Assembly (NCBI RefSeq): GCF_003342675.1 | Contig: NZ_CP031148.1 | Coordinates: 2,480,001-2,544,000, forward strand | DNA length: 64,000 nucleotides | Direction of reading: 5' to 3' | Source: Haloplanus rubicundus | Lineage (GTDB): Archaea > Halobacteriota > Halobacteria > Halobacteriales > Haloferacaceae | Shown here: piece by piece, positions 16,931 to 26,837 of the stretch | How positions within the stretch are numbered: position 1 is the first letter of the stretch | Layout: every line of letters begins with the position of its first letter | The notes under the pieces: model-generated | The model's database searches: none | What the model was told of the DNA's origin: nothing | The model's input: the letters and a program-made list of their open reading frames with translations, nothing else | Position numbers and translations under genes: made by a program

Positions 16931-17617
16931 CTACTCCAGCAGGATCGAGAACCCCCATCGTGCCGACGACTCCGGTTCGGCCGCCTCGGAGACGACGGAG
17001 ATGGTCGTCTCGAAGCGATGCTCGCCGACGGGGAGACAGCCGTCACCGCCGGGCGTCGCGTAGAGGTCGACCGGGCGGCTGCTCGACTCGCCGGGCTCGA
17101 TCTCGAACGTCCGGTACTCCTCGGTCGTGGCGATGCCCTCGTGCAGCCGCCAGCAGTCGGGGGTCGCGGGGTACTCGCCGTCACCCGGCAGGAGCACGAG
17201 CGCCCCGGAGTCGTCCGTGACGTGTTCGAAGTGGACGGCCCGGCCCTCGCCGACGCGCACCGGCTCGTCGGCCGTGCTCGTGAGCCGCGTTCGCAGCCGC
17301 GGCGGATGCTCGGGGGTCGCGGCCTCGCGGACGACCTCGACCGCCGGCCGAACCGGGAGGGCCGGGCAGGCGTCGACCGAGACGAGCGTCACGCCCGGAC
17401 CGCCGGTTCCCGCGGGCCGGGTGCCGCTCGTACCGTCGCCGCAGGTCCCAGTCCCGTTCGTATCCGGAGGCAGTTCGCCGCTCGTCCCCGTCGGGGTCGC
17501 CGAGTCCTCGCCGTCGCCGTCGGCTCCACCGGGGCCGTCGCCAGTACAACCGGCGAGGCCGGTCAGGAGGAGGGGTCCGCCGATACGGCGGAGACAGCGT
17601 CGTCGCGTCGGATGCAT
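16931..17617 (-). CDS. Tat-exported lipoprotein, unknown function
   Basis: A 228-residue protein beginning MHPTRRRCLRRIGG, a twin-arginine signal, followed by a hydrophobic stretch ending in the lipobox LAGC, so it should be anchored outside by a lipid on Cys. A Gly/Thr/Asp-rich linker (about 25-75) leads to a globular domain with several Cys residues (VSVDACPALPV; TPDCWRLHEG; GGDGCLPVGEH) that may form disulphides. The C-terminal beta pattern (HRFETTISVV) suggests an immunoglobulin-like fold. An AT-rich TTATATTTG lies only 10-20 nt before the ATG, so the exact start or promoter is uncertain. Confidence 0.78.
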   Translation of the reverse strand: MHPTRRRCLRRIGGPLLLTGLAGCTGDGPGGADGDGEDSATPTGTSGELPPDTNGTGTCGDGTSGTRPAGTGGPGVTLVSVDACPALPVRPAVEVVREAATPEHPPRLRTRLTSTADEPVRVGEGRAVHFEHVTDDSGALVLLPGDGEYPATPDCWRLHEGIATTEEYRTFEIEPGESSSRPVDLYATPGGDGCLPVGEHRFETTISVVSEAAEPESSARWGFSILLE

Positions 17618-17699
17618 ACTTGACAAATATAACACACGTATGTGACGTTGTCTCCGATCCTCGCCGTGGTCCATCGACCAAGGTGGCCGGGGCCGGCGG

Positions 17700-19061
17700 C
17701 TAGTACTTCGGCTCCGCGCCCGTCGTCTCGTACACCCGCTCCATCAGGTCGTCGCGGTCGTTCTGCCACGCCGCGAGCCCCGACGGGTCGGACGGGTACG
17801 CCTCGTATCGGCCGATCAGTTCCTCGGCTAACTGCTTGGTCCGGTAGAAATCGAGGATCGTCCCCCAGTAGCCGAAGCTCTTGATCGCGCTCTTGATCTT
17901 CAGGCCGAGTCCCATGGAGGTCGATCCCGAATATAGAGCTTCCGCGAGTTTCTCGCCGGGGAGCGACGCGAGCAGGCCCATCAGGTCGTCGACGTCGACG
18001 GCGGTCGAGAGGACGTTGTACACGTCCAGACCGGCGTACCGGCCGCCGAAGTGGTCCATGACGCGCTCGTTGTACTCCCAGAGCGCGGCCTCGGTGGGGT
18101 CGTCGATGGCGTCGGCGATGGCCTCGGCGGCGTAGGTGCCGGCGTAGGCGGCGCCCGCGATGCCGCCGCCGGTGGTCGGGTTGACGTGGCCGGCCGCGTC
18201 GCCGACGGCGACGAAGCCCGGTGCGACGGCCGAGTCGTACGGGCGGCGAGTGGGGAGGGCGGCGCCGAGTTTGTCCTTGACTTCCGCGCCCCGGAACTCG
18301 GGGCGCTTCTGGAGGTCACGGCGCAGGTCCTCGACCAACTTCATCGGCTCCTCGGTCATCTGGAAGCCGAGGCCGGCGTTGATGGTCGTGCTCGTCCGCG
18401 GGAAATACCAGAGGTAGCCCGCGGCGCGCTGGGTCGGCTTGAACACGAGGGCGTCGTCCCACTCGACTTCCTCGGGCACCTCGACGATTTCGCGGTAGGC
18501 GGAACAGAACTGCGAGTAGGAGACGTTGGTGTCGAAGGTGGCACTCTCGAAGTCGGCCTTGTCCTGCAGGATGGAGAGGGCGCCGGCGGCGTCGACGGTC
18601 ACCGCGGCCTCGTAGGTGACGGGGTCGCCCTTCCGAATCCCGCGGACGCCGGTGATGCGGGCGCCGTCCTGTACCACGTCCTGGACGACGGTGTCGTAGT
18701 GGAACTCGGCGCCGGCGGCCTCGGCACTCTCGATGATGCGACGGCCGAACGCGTGGCGGTCGATGACGGCGAGTTCGCCCGGCACCGGGATGTCGAGCAC
18801 CGTGTCGTGCTGGGGGAGTTCGAACCGGCCGTGGTCGACGCCGGTGTTGGTGAACGAATCTTGTATCTTCGATTTCGGGATGGCCTCGGGGAACGCGTCC
18901 GCGCCCTTGAGCGCGTCGCCACACGCGATGTGGCCCGCCTCCGCCTCGTCCTTCCGCTCGACGACGACGACGTCGAGGCCGTCACGAGCGGCGCTGGCCG
19001 CGGCGTAACAGCCGGCGGTCCCCGCCCCGACGACGACGACGTCGTACTCGTGGGTAGTCAT
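17700..19061 (-). CDS. Geranylgeranyl reductase family flavoprotein
   Basis: A 453-residue FAD enzyme. N-terminal VVVGAGTAGCYAAASAARDG binds the dinucleotide; GDAAGHVNPTTGGGIAGA (about residues 280-297) is the second FAD motif of the GGR group. Members hydrogenate the isoprenoid chains of archaeal lipids or menaquinone. This is a longer paralogue type with a C-terminal helical extension, so the substrate may differ from GGPP. The neighbours do not add pathway evidence. Confidence 0.85.
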   Translation of the reverse strand: MTTHEYDVVVVGAGTAGCYAAASAARDGLDVVVVERKDEAEAGHIACGDALKGADAFPEAIPKSKIQDSFTNTGVDHGRFELPQHDTVLDIPVPGELAVIDRHAFGRRIIESAEAAGAEFHYDTVVQDVVQDGARITGVRGIRKGDPVTYEAAVTVDAAGALSILQDKADFESATFDTNVSYSQFCSAYREIVEVPEEVEWDDALVFKPTQRAAGYLWYFPRTSTTINAGLGFQMTEEPMKLVEDLRRDLQKRPEFRGAEVKDKLGAALPTRRPYDSAVAPGFVAVGDAAGHVNPTTGGGIAGAAYAGTYAAEAIADAIDDPTEAALWEYNERVMDHFGGRYAGLDVYNVLSTAVDVDDLMGLLASLPGEKLAEALYSGSTSMGLGLKIKSAIKSFGYWGTILDFYRTKQLAEELIGRYEAYPSDPSGLAAWQNDRDDLMERVYETTGAEPKY

Positions 19062-19154
19062 TGCTAAGTCGTCGCTCCCGCGGTGGGAAAACTCTTTATT
19101 CCCGATTCGTCGGGTGCGTGACGACGGAAGTGTCGAAGCGACCAGTCCGTGGCG

Positions 19155-20531
19155 TCACTCTGCCGTCTCGACTGCGCGCTCGATTTCCGCCCGCGCCGTC
19201 GCCACGAGGTCGTCGACGGCCTCGCTCTCGGCGTACAGACGGACGTACGGCTCCGTGCCGCTGGGACGGACGAGTAGCCACGAGCCGTCGGGTCGTTCGA
19301 GGCGAACGCCGTGATCGGTGTCGACGCTCGCTTCGGGGAACGCCTCGGGGAGCGTCGTCCGCAGTCGGTCCATCGTCGCCGCCTTCGCGTCGTCGGGACA
19401 GGGGACGCTCACCTTCCGGTAGGGACGCTCCGCGACCGGCGCCCGGAGGCCGTCCAGCCCCTCCCTCGCGACGTGGCGGGCGAAGACGGCTGCGCTGGCG
19501 ACGGCGTCGATCCACCCGCCGAAGTCGGGGTGGAGATGTTTCCACGGCTCGGCCGCGAAGACGACGGTGCCACCGTCGGCTCGCACCCGCGCCACCCCCT
19601 CGTGGAGGGCGCCGAGGCGGACGCGTTCGACCCGGCCGCCGGCCTCGCGAACCCGGTCGTCGATCCGCGCGGAGGCGTTGGGAGTCGTCACGACCACGGG
19701 GTTGGTGGCGTCGCTCGCCCGGACGTATCGCTCCGCGAGGATGGCCAAGACCGTGTCCTCGTGGACCACCTCGCCCGAACCGTCGACGATCACGATGCGG
19801 TCGGCGTCGCCGTCGTGGCCGATCCCGAGGGCAGCGTCGCCGTCGGCGACGAACCGGCGGAGCGCGGTCAGGGACTCCGGCGTCGGCTTGCTCTCGCGGC
19901 CGGGGAAGTGGCCGTCGACGTTCGCCTCCAGCGTCTCGACCGACGCGCCGAGTTCGCCGAGGACCGCGGGCGTCGCGAGCGCCCCCATCCCGTTGCCGCA
20001 GTCGACGGCGACGGGGAGGCCGTCGAGGGGCGCGCCGAACCCGCGGGCGTAGTCGCCGACGGCCGCGCGGTAGGCGTCGAGAACCGACACCCCCCGGCTC
20101 CCGCCCCACGCGTCCCACTCGACCGGCGGGGCGTCGGCGTCGACGCGGCGCTCTATCTCCCCCTCCCGCTCCCGGTCGAACTCCACGCCGTCGACGAAAC
20201 ATTTGATGCCGTTGTCGCCGGGCGGGTTGTGCGAGGCGGTGAGCATCACGCCGTGACGCCCCAGCGAGGCGAAAGCGAGGGCGGGGGTGGGGACGACGCC
20301 GAGGCGACGGACCGACGCGCCGCCGGAGCGGACGCCGGCCTCGACGGCGGCGGCGAGCGCCCCGCCGGTGGTTCGGCCGTCGCGACCGATCACCACCTCC
20401 GTGTTCCGAGGCGTCTTCGACGCCTCGCCGGTCGCGTCGCGAGCGACCGCCCGGCCGACCGCCACTGCGAGCTCCGGCGTCACCGCCGTCCGTACGTCCC
20501 CGCGGATGCCCGCGGTCCCGAAGAGGTCCAT
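19155..20531 (-). CDS. glmM: Phosphohexomutase (GlmM/ManB-like) with altered sugar loop
   Basis: A 458-residue alpha-D-phosphohexomutase. The phosphoserine loop TASHNPPG, metal-binding GHDGDADR and phosphate-binding RPSGTEPYVRLY are all intact, so it should be an active mutase. The sugar-specificity loop, normally GExSGH, reads AEPWKHLHPDFGG here, so the substrate (glucosamine-, mannose- or another hexose phosphate) is open. It lies beside the glycosylation gene agl23, which fits a role in nucleotide-sugar supply. Confidence 0.85.
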   Translation of the reverse strand: MDLFGTAGIRGDVRTAVTPELAVAVGRAVARDATGEASKTPRNTEVVIGRDGRTTGGALAAAVEAGVRSGGASVRRLGVVPTPALAFASLGRHGVMLTASHNPPGDNGIKCFVDGVEFDREREGEIERRVDADAPPVEWDAWGGSRGVSVLDAYRAAVGDYARGFGAPLDGLPVAVDCGNGMGALATPAVLGELGASVETLEANVDGHFPGRESKPTPESLTALRRFVADGDAALGIGHDGDADRIVIVDGSGEVVHEDTVLAILAERYVRASDATNPVVVTTPNASARIDDRVREAGGRVERVRLGALHEGVARVRADGGTVVFAAEPWKHLHPDFGGWIDAVASAAVFARHVAREGLDGLRAPVAERPYRKVSVPCPDDAKAATMDRLRTTLPEAFPEASVDTDHGVRLERPDGSWLLVRPSGTEPYVRLYAESEAVDDLVATARAEIERAVETAE

Positions 20532-20613
20532 ATCGACTCTCCGACATCCAGCGGTTTGTATCGGTCGGTGATCGTATCGAAAAGTTCACCCGCGCCCCGG
20601 CGGATGGACCGGT

Positions 20614-22299
20614 ATGTCAGCGGCCGATCCGTCTGACGGTTCGGGGCCACGGTCCGCCCCCGTCGACCGCGTCGTCCTCGCCGTCGTCGCCGTCACCCTC
20701 CTCGCACTCCTCGCTCGCTTCGTCGGCCTCGGGTCCCGGCCCTTCCACTGGGACGAGGCGCGCGTCGGCTACTGGAGCCTCCGATTCCTCGACACCGGCG
20801 CCTTCGAGTACCGCCCCGTCGCGGGCGGCCCCTTCCTCTACGTGGTCGAGCGGTTCGTCCTCGGTGCCGTCGGCGCGACGGACGCGACGGCCCGCGCCGT
20901 CGTCGCCGTCGTCGGCGGGTGCTCGCCGCTTCTCGCTCTGCTCTTCCGGCGGCGGCGGTCGGCGGACGCGTCGGCGACCCCGCGCTACCGGCTGACCGAC
21001 ACCGAAACGGTCGCCATGGCGGGCTTGCTCGCCGTCAGCCCCACCCTCCTCTACTACGGCCGGTTCCTGCGGGGTGACCTCCCCCTCGCCGTCTTCGGCC
21101 TCGTCGTCGTCGGCTGCACGGTTCGCGTCCTCGACGCGGAGGACGCGGCCGCCGCCCGCCCCTACCGCTATCTCGGTGCCGCGGCGCTCGCCGTCGCCGT
21201 CGCGGCATCGGCTTTCGTCGTCGGCTACCTGCTCTGCTGGCTGGCCGCCGCGGCGCTCACCGTCGACCAGCGCCGCCTCGTCGACGCGGGGGAGGGCGCC
21301 CGCGACCACCTCGAACGGGCGGTCGAGCGCCTGCGTGGCACCACCCGTTCCGCGCTCGGCGCCGTCGGCGTCTTCCTCGTCGTCCACCTGTTCTTCTACG
21401 CGCCACGCGTCGACGGCTCGATCCGTCCGTCGCCGGCGGCGGTCGAGGCGGCGTTTCTCGGCGCGGCCCGCGCCTTCTACGGGGTGCGCGTCGTCGGCCG
21501 GCGACAGGGGGGCGAACACCAACTGCTCCCCTACCTGAGCGCGCACGTCGAGACGCTGCTCGCGGCGTCGGCGGTGGTCGTCGGGCTGGCGGCCGTGGGC
21601 TTTCTCGCGGATCGGTACGGCCGGGGGGAGACGCGACCGGTGATCGCCTTCCACGCCTACTGGGCCGGGGCGTCGCTGCTCGTCTTCCCGGTGATCACCG
21701 AGGAGAGCGCGGCGTGGCTGACCGTCCACACCGTCGCCCCGGCCGTCGTCCCCGCGGCCGCGGCGGTGGGGCTGCTCGGCCGCTACGCCTCGCGGTCGCT
21801 CTCCCGCGACGACGCCGTCGGCGTCGCCGTCGCGGCGCTGCTCGCCCTGGCCGTCGCGGGGCAACTCGGCGTCGCGGCCGCGGGGACGGCCTACGGGCCG
21901 ACGACGCCCGAGAATCCCCTCGCTCACCACGCCCAGCCGGCGGACGATCTCGATCCCTTCGTCGCCGACGTGTCGACGGCCATCGAGGGCAACGACGGGG
22001 TCGACGTGCTCTTCTACGGTCCCGAGTTCGTGCCGGTGTACGACGACCGACCGGATCGCCCGCCGGTGAGCGACGCGTGGGGCAACCGGCTCCCGCTCCC
22101 GTGGTATCTGGAGCGGCTGGGCGCGGAGACGGACGGCGTCCGCGAGGAAGCCGGTCTCGACGCGCTGGAGTCCCAGCCGCCGGTGGTCGTCGCCGACGCG
22201 AGTCGGCGGGCGGCGCTCGCGGCGCGGCTGGAGGGCTACGAGTCGAGCACGTATCGCCTGTCGCTGTGGAACCGAGAGGTCGTCGTCTTCGTCCGCTAG
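20614..22299 (+). CDS. agl23: Flippase activity-associated protein Agl23 (glycosyltransferase-39-like)
   Basis: A 561-residue membrane protein with about 10-12 hydrophobic segments. The start of the extracytoplasmic loop has [19 protein letters not shown] and [13 protein letters not shown], a strongly conserved pattern of the TIGR03663/Agl23 group related to dolichyl-phosphate-sugar-using transferases. The C-terminal 130 residues are a soluble extracytoplasmic domain. A role in S-layer N-glycosylation or lipid-linked sugar handling is known by association only. The stop overlaps the TFB stop region by 4 bp. Confidence 0.88.
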   Translation: MSAADPSDGSGPRSAPVDRVVLAVVAVTLLALLARFVGLGSRPFHWDEARVGYWSLRFLDTGAFEYRPVAGGPFLYVVERFVLGAVGATDATARAVVAVVGGCSPLLALLFRRRRSADASATPRYRLTDTETVAMAGLLAVSPTLLYYGRFLRGDLPLAVFGLVVVGCTVRVLDAEDAAAARPYRYLGAAALAVAVAASAFVVGYLLCWLAAAALTVDQRRLVDAGEGARDHLERAVERLRGTTRSALGAVGVFLVVHLFFYAPRVDGSIRPSPAAVEAAFLGAARAFYGVRVVGRRQGGEHQLLPYLSAHVETLLAASAVVVGLAAVGFLADRYGRGETRPVIAFHAYWAGASLLVFPVITEESAAWLTVHTVAPAVVPAAAAVGLLGRYASRSLSRDDAVGVAVAALLALAVAGQLGVAAAGTAYGPTTPENPLAHHAQPADDLDPFVADVSTAIEGNDGVDVLFYGPEFVPVYDDRPDRPPVSDAWGNRLPLPWYLERLGAETDGVREEAGLDALESQPPVVVADASRRAALAARLEGYESSTYRLSLWNREVVVFVR

Positions 22300-23249
22300 C
22301 GGAAGCCCATCGCCTCGATCTGTTCCTGATACCGATTACGAATGGTAACCTCGGTCACCTGGGCCACATCGGCCACCTCGCGCTGGGTCTTCTTCTCGTT
22401 ACAGAGCAGGGACGCGGCGTAGATGGCGGCGGCGGCGAAGCCCGTGGGGGACTTGCCAGAGAGCAGGCCCTGCTCCGCGGAGACGTCGATGATCTCCGTC
22501 GCCTTGGCCTGGACCTCCTCGCTCAGGTCGAGCGCCGAGGCGAACCGAGGGACGAACTGCTTGGGATCGACCGGCTTGAGTTCCAGTCCGAGCTCCTGTG
22601 AGATGTAGCGGTAGGTACGACCGATCTCCTTCTGCGGGACGCGGGAGACTTCGGCCACCTCGTCGAGCGAGCGGGGGATGCCCTCCTGTCGGCAGGCGGC
22701 GTAGAGGGCGGCGGTGGCGACGCCCTCGATGGAGCGCCCGCGGATGAGGTCCTCGTTGAGCGCGCGTCGGTAGATCACCGAGGCCACCTCACGCACCGAC
22801 CGGGGCACGCCGAGCGCGGAGGCCATCCGGTCGATCTCCGAGAGCGCGAACTGGAGGTTGCGCTCGCCCGCGTCCTTCGTCCGAATCCGTTCCTGCCACT
22901 TTCGGAGCCGGTGCATCTGCGAGCGCTTCTCGGAGGAGAGCGACCGCCCGTAGGCGTCCTTGTCCTTCCAGTCGATGGTCGTCGTCAGCCCGCGGTCGTG
23001 CATCGTCTCGGTGATGGGCGCGCCGACGCGGGACTTGCTCTGGCGCTCGGAGTGATTGAACGCCCGCCACTCCGGCCCGCGGTCGATCTGCCGTTCGTCG
23101 ATTACCAGTCCGCAGTCGTCACAGACGAGTTCTCCCTGATCCGCGTCCGTGACGATGTTGTCTGACCCGCACTCGGGACAGTCAACGGATTCGTCCGCTT
23201 CCTGTTCCGTCTCCTGGCTCCGCTGGCGTTGGCGGCTCGGACGTTCCAT
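22296..23249 (-). CDS. tfb: Transcription initiation factor IIB (TFB)
   Basis: A 317-residue TFB. An N-terminal zinc ribbon ([10 protein letters not shown]...CDDCG, about residues 25-48) is followed by the B-finger/linker ([12 protein letters not shown]) and two cyclin repeats (about 110-210 and 215-310). ATG 23249 fits because TTTAAATAAG lies about 27 nt upstream, giving a leaderless mRNA. Haloarchaea carry several TFBs that change promoter choice; which paralogue this is cannot be told from sequence alone. Confidence 0.95.
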   Translation of the reverse strand: MERPSRQRQRSQETEQEADESVDCPECGSDNIVTDADQGELVCDDCGLVIDERQIDRGPEWRAFNHSERQSKSRVGAPITETMHDRGLTTTIDWKDKDAYGRSLSSEKRSQMHRLRKWQERIRTKDAGERNLQFALSEIDRMASALGVPRSVREVASVIYRRALNEDLIRGRSIEGVATAALYAACRQEGIPRSLDEVAEVSRVPQKEIGRTYRYISQELGLELKPVDPKQFVPRFASALDLSEEVQAKATEIIDVSAEQGLLSGKSPTGFAAAAIYAASLLCNEKKTQREVADVAQVTEVTIRNRYQEQIEAMGFR

Positions 23250-23363
23250 TATAAGTGTCGTGGCGAACCTCTTATTTAAAACTTTGGCCGGTGTCGTCGC
23301 GCGGGCCACGGAATCGGCGCCGTCGGGCGAACGGCGGGGTGACCGACGGCGTCGTGACCCGTG

Positions 23364-23765
23364 TCAGCCCTCCGCGGGCTGGCCCGCCTCGGCGGCTTCG
23401 TACTTGTCCTCGAACTCGCGGATGAGCTGGCCCATCTTCGCGTACCAGTCGTTGAGCATGCGCTGCATGTCGTCGGCGATTTTCGAGGGATCGGTCGGGG
23501 AGTAGACGTGGTAGTAGCCGCCCTGGTCGTAGTTGACCTGCTCTTTCCCGATGAAGCCCGTCTGGAGCAGCCGCTGGACGGCACGGTAGGCCGTCGACCG
23601 CTCGCGGTCCACCGCGTCCGCGATCTCGTCGACGGTCAGCGGTTCGTCGGCCTCGACGAGCGCCCGGAAACACGCCTTGTCGAGCTGCTTGAGCCCGTGG
23701 AAACACTCGAGGAGTCCTTCACACTCCATGTCCCGCTGGAGTTGTTCGGACATCGAATCCGGCAT
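23364..23765 (-). CDS. Winged-HTH transcription regulator (TrmB/MarR-like)
   Basis: A 133-residue protein. The middle (LTVDEIADAVDRERSTAYRAVQRLL, about residues 40-65) is a winged HTH, followed by QGGYYHVYSPTDP and a C-terminal helix (MLNDWYAKMGQLIREFEDKYE) that looks like a dimerisation coiled coil. It resembles TrmB-like HTH proteins without a ligand domain. ATG 23765 is chosen because CTTTTAACC lies about 27 nt upstream. The next divergent gene is 311 bp away. Confidence 0.8.
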   Translation of the reverse strand: MPDSMSEQLQRDMECEGLLECFHGLKQLDKACFRALVEADEPLTVDEIADAVDRERSTAYRAVQRLLQTGFIGKEQVNYDQGGYYHVYSPTDPSKIADDMQRMLNDWYAKMGQLIREFEDKYEAAEAGQPAEG

Positions 23766-24076
23766 TGTATCGCCGCTGAGTAGGCACCACACGGTTAAAA
23801 GACTTGTGTGGGAAGCGTACAATTTCGCTCGTGAGGTGACGGCGCCGGGGTCGACACACTGGGTCGAGCGCGACGCGCCGGCCGACGTGGGGCATCGTCG
23901 CGTCCCTCGGCGTGGAAAAGCGCCGAATTCGCGGGCAGCGGTGGGAACGTCGGCGAGCCGGCCCGCGCCGTCGGTGTTGAACAGTTATTACAATTCCGAC
24001 CGGTCGGCCGGCGACGGCCCGGAGTCGCCCGTCGGTCCCACAAAAGTATTAGTTCCGACCACGTCTCGCCTGGTGT
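23766..24076. other. Intergenic region between divergent genes
   Basis: No gene was found in these 311 bp. It carries the TATA box for 23364-23765 (about 23791-23801) at one end and AAAAGTATTAGTT for 24077-24466 at 24042-24054 at the other. A further AT-rich box, CAGTTATTACAATT near 23985, lies in the middle without an obvious gene. The GC-rich remainder shows inverted GC runs but no clear RNA fold that I can defend. Confidence 0.5.
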
Positions 24077-24466
24077 ATGGAAGACGCCGCCCAGTCGCTC
24101 GCCGAGCGGTATCGGACCCTGACGCCCGACACGCTCCGGCTGGTGGTCTGGTACGGGGGCGACGAACACGACGTGATCCACGTCCGCGACGACGTCGTCG
24201 AGATGTACTCGCCGGGAGAGTTCGAGGAGAAGGTCAAACAACTCGTGGTCGAGGGAATCAGTGATCCGCCGGTCCAGGAGTCCTTCCGACTGTTCGGCAG
24301 CATGGGCGTCGCCGTCCGACGGTTCGAGAAAGCCGTCGTACTCCACTTTCCGGTCGACGAGTTCTCCGGAATCGCGGTCACCTTGGATAAGGACGGCTCT
24401 CCCTCGCTCGATACCCTCGTCGACGCCGGTATCGACGCGCTCGACGAGGTACGGTCGGATCAGTAG
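24077..24466 (+). CDS. Small haloarchaeal protein (DUF7522-like), unknown function
   Basis: A 129-residue acidic protein with an alternating helix-strand pattern (DTLRLVVWYGGDEHDVIHVRDDVVEMYSPGEF, read as segments). It is typical of a haloarchaea-only family with no known role. TATA-like AAAAGTATTAG lies about 27 nt upstream, so the mRNA is probably leaderless. It is convergent with the RecA-like gene and overlaps it by 7 bp at the 3' ends. Confidence 0.75.
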   Translation: MEDAAQSLAERYRTLTPDTLRLVVWYGGDEHDVIHVRDDVVEMYSPGEFEEKVKQLVVEGISDPPVQESFRLFGSMGVAVRRFEKAVVLHFPVDEFSGIAVTLDKDGSPSLDTLVDAGIDALDEVRSDQ

Positions 24467-25098
24467 GCCTGCCACCCGGCCGCGCGCCCGCCGAGGCCGC
24501 GGAGCCGGAGTTCACACTCCGTCTCCGTCTCCCGCGTCTCGACCACGCCGTCGACCAACTGACTCAGCATGTCGAGTTCGCGAGCGGTCGGCGAGTCGAC
24601 GACGAACACGCCGAAGGCGTCGGCGCTCTCGACCTGTCCGCTCAGCACGTGCACCATCCGGTAGACCCGCTGGAGGTTGTGGTACATCAGAAACGTCGAC
24701 AGCGAGTGCATACCGAACCGCATCGGCGCCCCGTTCCGGTGGTACCGCTGGAAGAGCCCGGAGAGGGCGATGCTGAGTCCGGTCATGTCCCGCGGCGACG
24801 AGAGGTACGACGTCGTCTCGGTTTCGCGGACCTGTCCGAGCCCCCGCTCCTTCGTGACGCAGTCGACGACGTCGAGGCGGTCTGACGGCCGGTCGCCGTC
24901 CCACTCCCGGAACAGCTCCAGCAGTTTGCCCGCGCCCATCTTCGTCGTCACCATGATCGCGCCCTCGTCGTCGTCACCGCCGAGGAGGCGGATCACGAGT
25001 TCGCGCTTGCGCGTGAGCGGCGGCCCGGAGAGTAGAATCGACGTGCCCGGGGCGAATCCGTCGACCGGAACGACGCCGGGAGCCGAATATGCCATCAT
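24460..25098 (-). CDS. RecA/KaiC-like domain protein with degenerate P-loop (DUF7504-like)
   Basis: A 212-residue single-domain protein with the order of a KaiC/RadA core: SILLSGPPLTRKRELVIRLL at the Walker A place, MVTTKMGAGK, then GMHSLSTFLMYH and FGVFVVDSP at the Walker B strand. The P-loop lacks the GK(S/T) triad, so ATP hydrolysis is doubtful. Such proteins in haloarchaea lie near motility and pilus genes. Here it is divergent from pilB across 119 bp, which supports a link with the pilus system by context only. Confidence 0.75.
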   Translation of the reverse strand: MMAYSAPGVVPVDGFAPGTSILLSGPPLTRKRELVIRLLGGDDDEGAIMVTTKMGAGKLLELFREWDGDRPSDRLDVVDCVTKERGLGQVRETETTSYLSSPRDMTGLSIALSGLFQRYHRNGAPMRFGMHSLSTFLMYHNLQRVYRMVHVLSGQVESADAFGVFVVDSPTARELDMLSQLVDGVVETRETETECELRLRGLGGRAAGWQAY

Positions 25099-25217
25099 CC
25101 GGGGCCATCACGGCGAGAACCATTATCGTTGGGGCTTGTGTCCTCGAAACCTAATTATCGCGTGCGATGCCCTCGGGCGCACGTTTAAGTTAGCGCCTCG
25201 CATAGCGCCGACGAACG

Positions 25218-26837
25218 ATGTCCGAGGACGCGGCGTCGGGGTACGACGGGACGTTCGACGGCCTCCGTCGACGGCTCGTCCGGACCTACGAGATGCTCCG
25301 GGGATCGACCCTCGACGTCCGTCCGTTCCGGCCGGGCGAGGACGGGCCACTCGCGGGGTTCGACGTGCCGCCCGGCCACGAGGAACTCGACCGCTACTGG
25401 GTGAACGCCCCCTTCGCGTACGTCGTGATCACGCGCGACGACGAGGAGAGTGAGAACCACTATCACGCGGTCGAACCCGACCTGAACCCCGTCGAGACGA
25501 CGCTTCGTGACCGCGTGCTGGAGGATATCCGCGACCCACTGCTCTACCGGGACGACGACGGCCCGGCCGACGAGTCGGTGCTCGCGACGGAACTGGAGTC
25601 GCTGCTGGAGGAGTACGGCGTCGACGTGGACATGCACACCTTCTACAAACTCCTCTACTACCTCGTTCGGGGCTTTCGCGGCTTCGGCCGCATCGACCCG
25701 TTGATGCACGACCCCCACATCGAGGACGTGTCGTGTGACGGCTACGACCTGCCCATCTTCGTCTACCACGACGAGTACACCGACATCGAGACGAACATCA
25801 TCTTCGAGGATCCCGACGAACTCGACAACTACGTCGTCCAACTGGCCCAGCAGTCCGGCCGCCACATCAGCGTCGGCGACCCCGTCATCGGAACGACCCT
25901 TCCCGACGGCTCCCGGATCGAACTCGCCCTCGGCGAGGAGGTGACCCCACGCGGGTCGGCCTTCACCATCCGCCAGTACGCCGACGAGCCGTTCACGCCC
26001 ATCGACCTCATCGACTACGGCACGTTCAACGTCGAGCAGATGGCCTACCTGTGGCTCGCCATCGAACACAACAAGTCGCTCATCTTCGCCGGCGGGACGG
26101 CCTCGGGGAAGACCACCTCGATGAACGCGGTGTCGATGTTCGTTCCCCCGCGCTCGAAGGTGCTCTCCATCGAGGACACCCGCGAACTCTCCTTGTACCA
26201 CGACAACTGGCTCTCGAGCGTCACGCGCGAACGCCTCCACGAGGGCGCCGACATCGACATGTACGACCTCCTCCGGTCGGCGCTTCGTCACCGTCCCGAG
26301 TACATCATCGTCGGCGAGGTGCGGGGCGACGAGGCGGTGACGCTCTTTCAGGCGATGAACACAGGCCACACCACGTTCTCGACGATGCACGCCGACAGCA
26401 TCGAGACGGTGATCAACCGACTGGAGAACGAGCCGATCAACGTCCCGCGGGCGATGATCCAGTCGCTCGACCTGCTCTCGGTCCAGCGGCTGACCCGCCT
26501 CGACGGCGAACGGGTGCGACGCTCGGCCGCCATCAGCGAAATCGGCGGTATCGACCAGCGAACTGGTGAACTCGACTACTCCAACGCCTTCACCTGGGAC
26601 GCCGACACCGACACCTTCGACCGACAGGACAGCTCGCTGCTCGACGAGATTCGGGACGACCGCGGGTGGACGCGAACCCAGTTGCTGGAGGAGCTCCGGA
26701 ACCGACGGCAGTTCCTGACGACGTTGCAGGATCGGGGCATCACCGACTACCGACGGTTCACCGCCCTGGTCAACGAGTACTACGCCGATCCGGAGCGCGT
26801 CCTCGAACGGATCGCTGCCGACGGAGCGACGCCGTGA
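25218..26837 (+). CDS. pilB: Type IV pilus assembly ATPase PilB (GspE/ArlI superfamily)
   Basis: A 539-residue secretion ATPase. The N-domain (about 1-130) leads to a RecA core with Walker A AGGTASGKTT at residues 291-300, the Asp box (VLSIEDTREL), Walker B (YIIVGEVRGDEA) and the His box (NTGHTTFSTMHADS). It energises assembly of a pilus or pseudopilus at the cytoplasmic face. TTTAAGTT lies about 30 nt before the ATG. The last bases overlap the GTG of pilC (GTGA), so the two form a tight operon. No pilin gene is in the window. Confidence 0.93.
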   Translation: MSEDAASGYDGTFDGLRRRLVRTYEMLRGSTLDVRPFRPGEDGPLAGFDVPPGHEELDRYWVNAPFAYVVITRDDEESENHYHAVEPDLNPVETTLRDRVLEDIRDPLLYRDDDGPADESVLATELESLLEEYGVDVDMHTFYKLLYYLVRGFRGFGRIDPLMHDPHIEDVSCDGYDLPIFVYHDEYTDIETNIIFEDPDELDNYVVQLAQQSGRHISVGDPVIGTTLPDGSRIELALGEEVTPRGSAFTIRQYADEPFTPIDLIDYGTFNVEQMAYLWLAIEHNKSLIFAGGTASGKTTSMNAVSMFVPPRSKVLSIEDTRELSLYHDNWLSSVTRERLHEGADIDMYDLLRSALRHRPEYIIVGEVRGDEAVTLFQAMNTGHTTFSTMHADSIETVINRLENEPINVPRAMIQSLDLLSVQRLTRLDGERVRRSAAISEIGGIDQRTGELDYSNAFTWDADTDTFDRQDSSLLDEIRDDRGWTRTQLLEELRNRRQFLTTLQDRGITDYRRFTALVNEYYADPERVLERIAADGATP

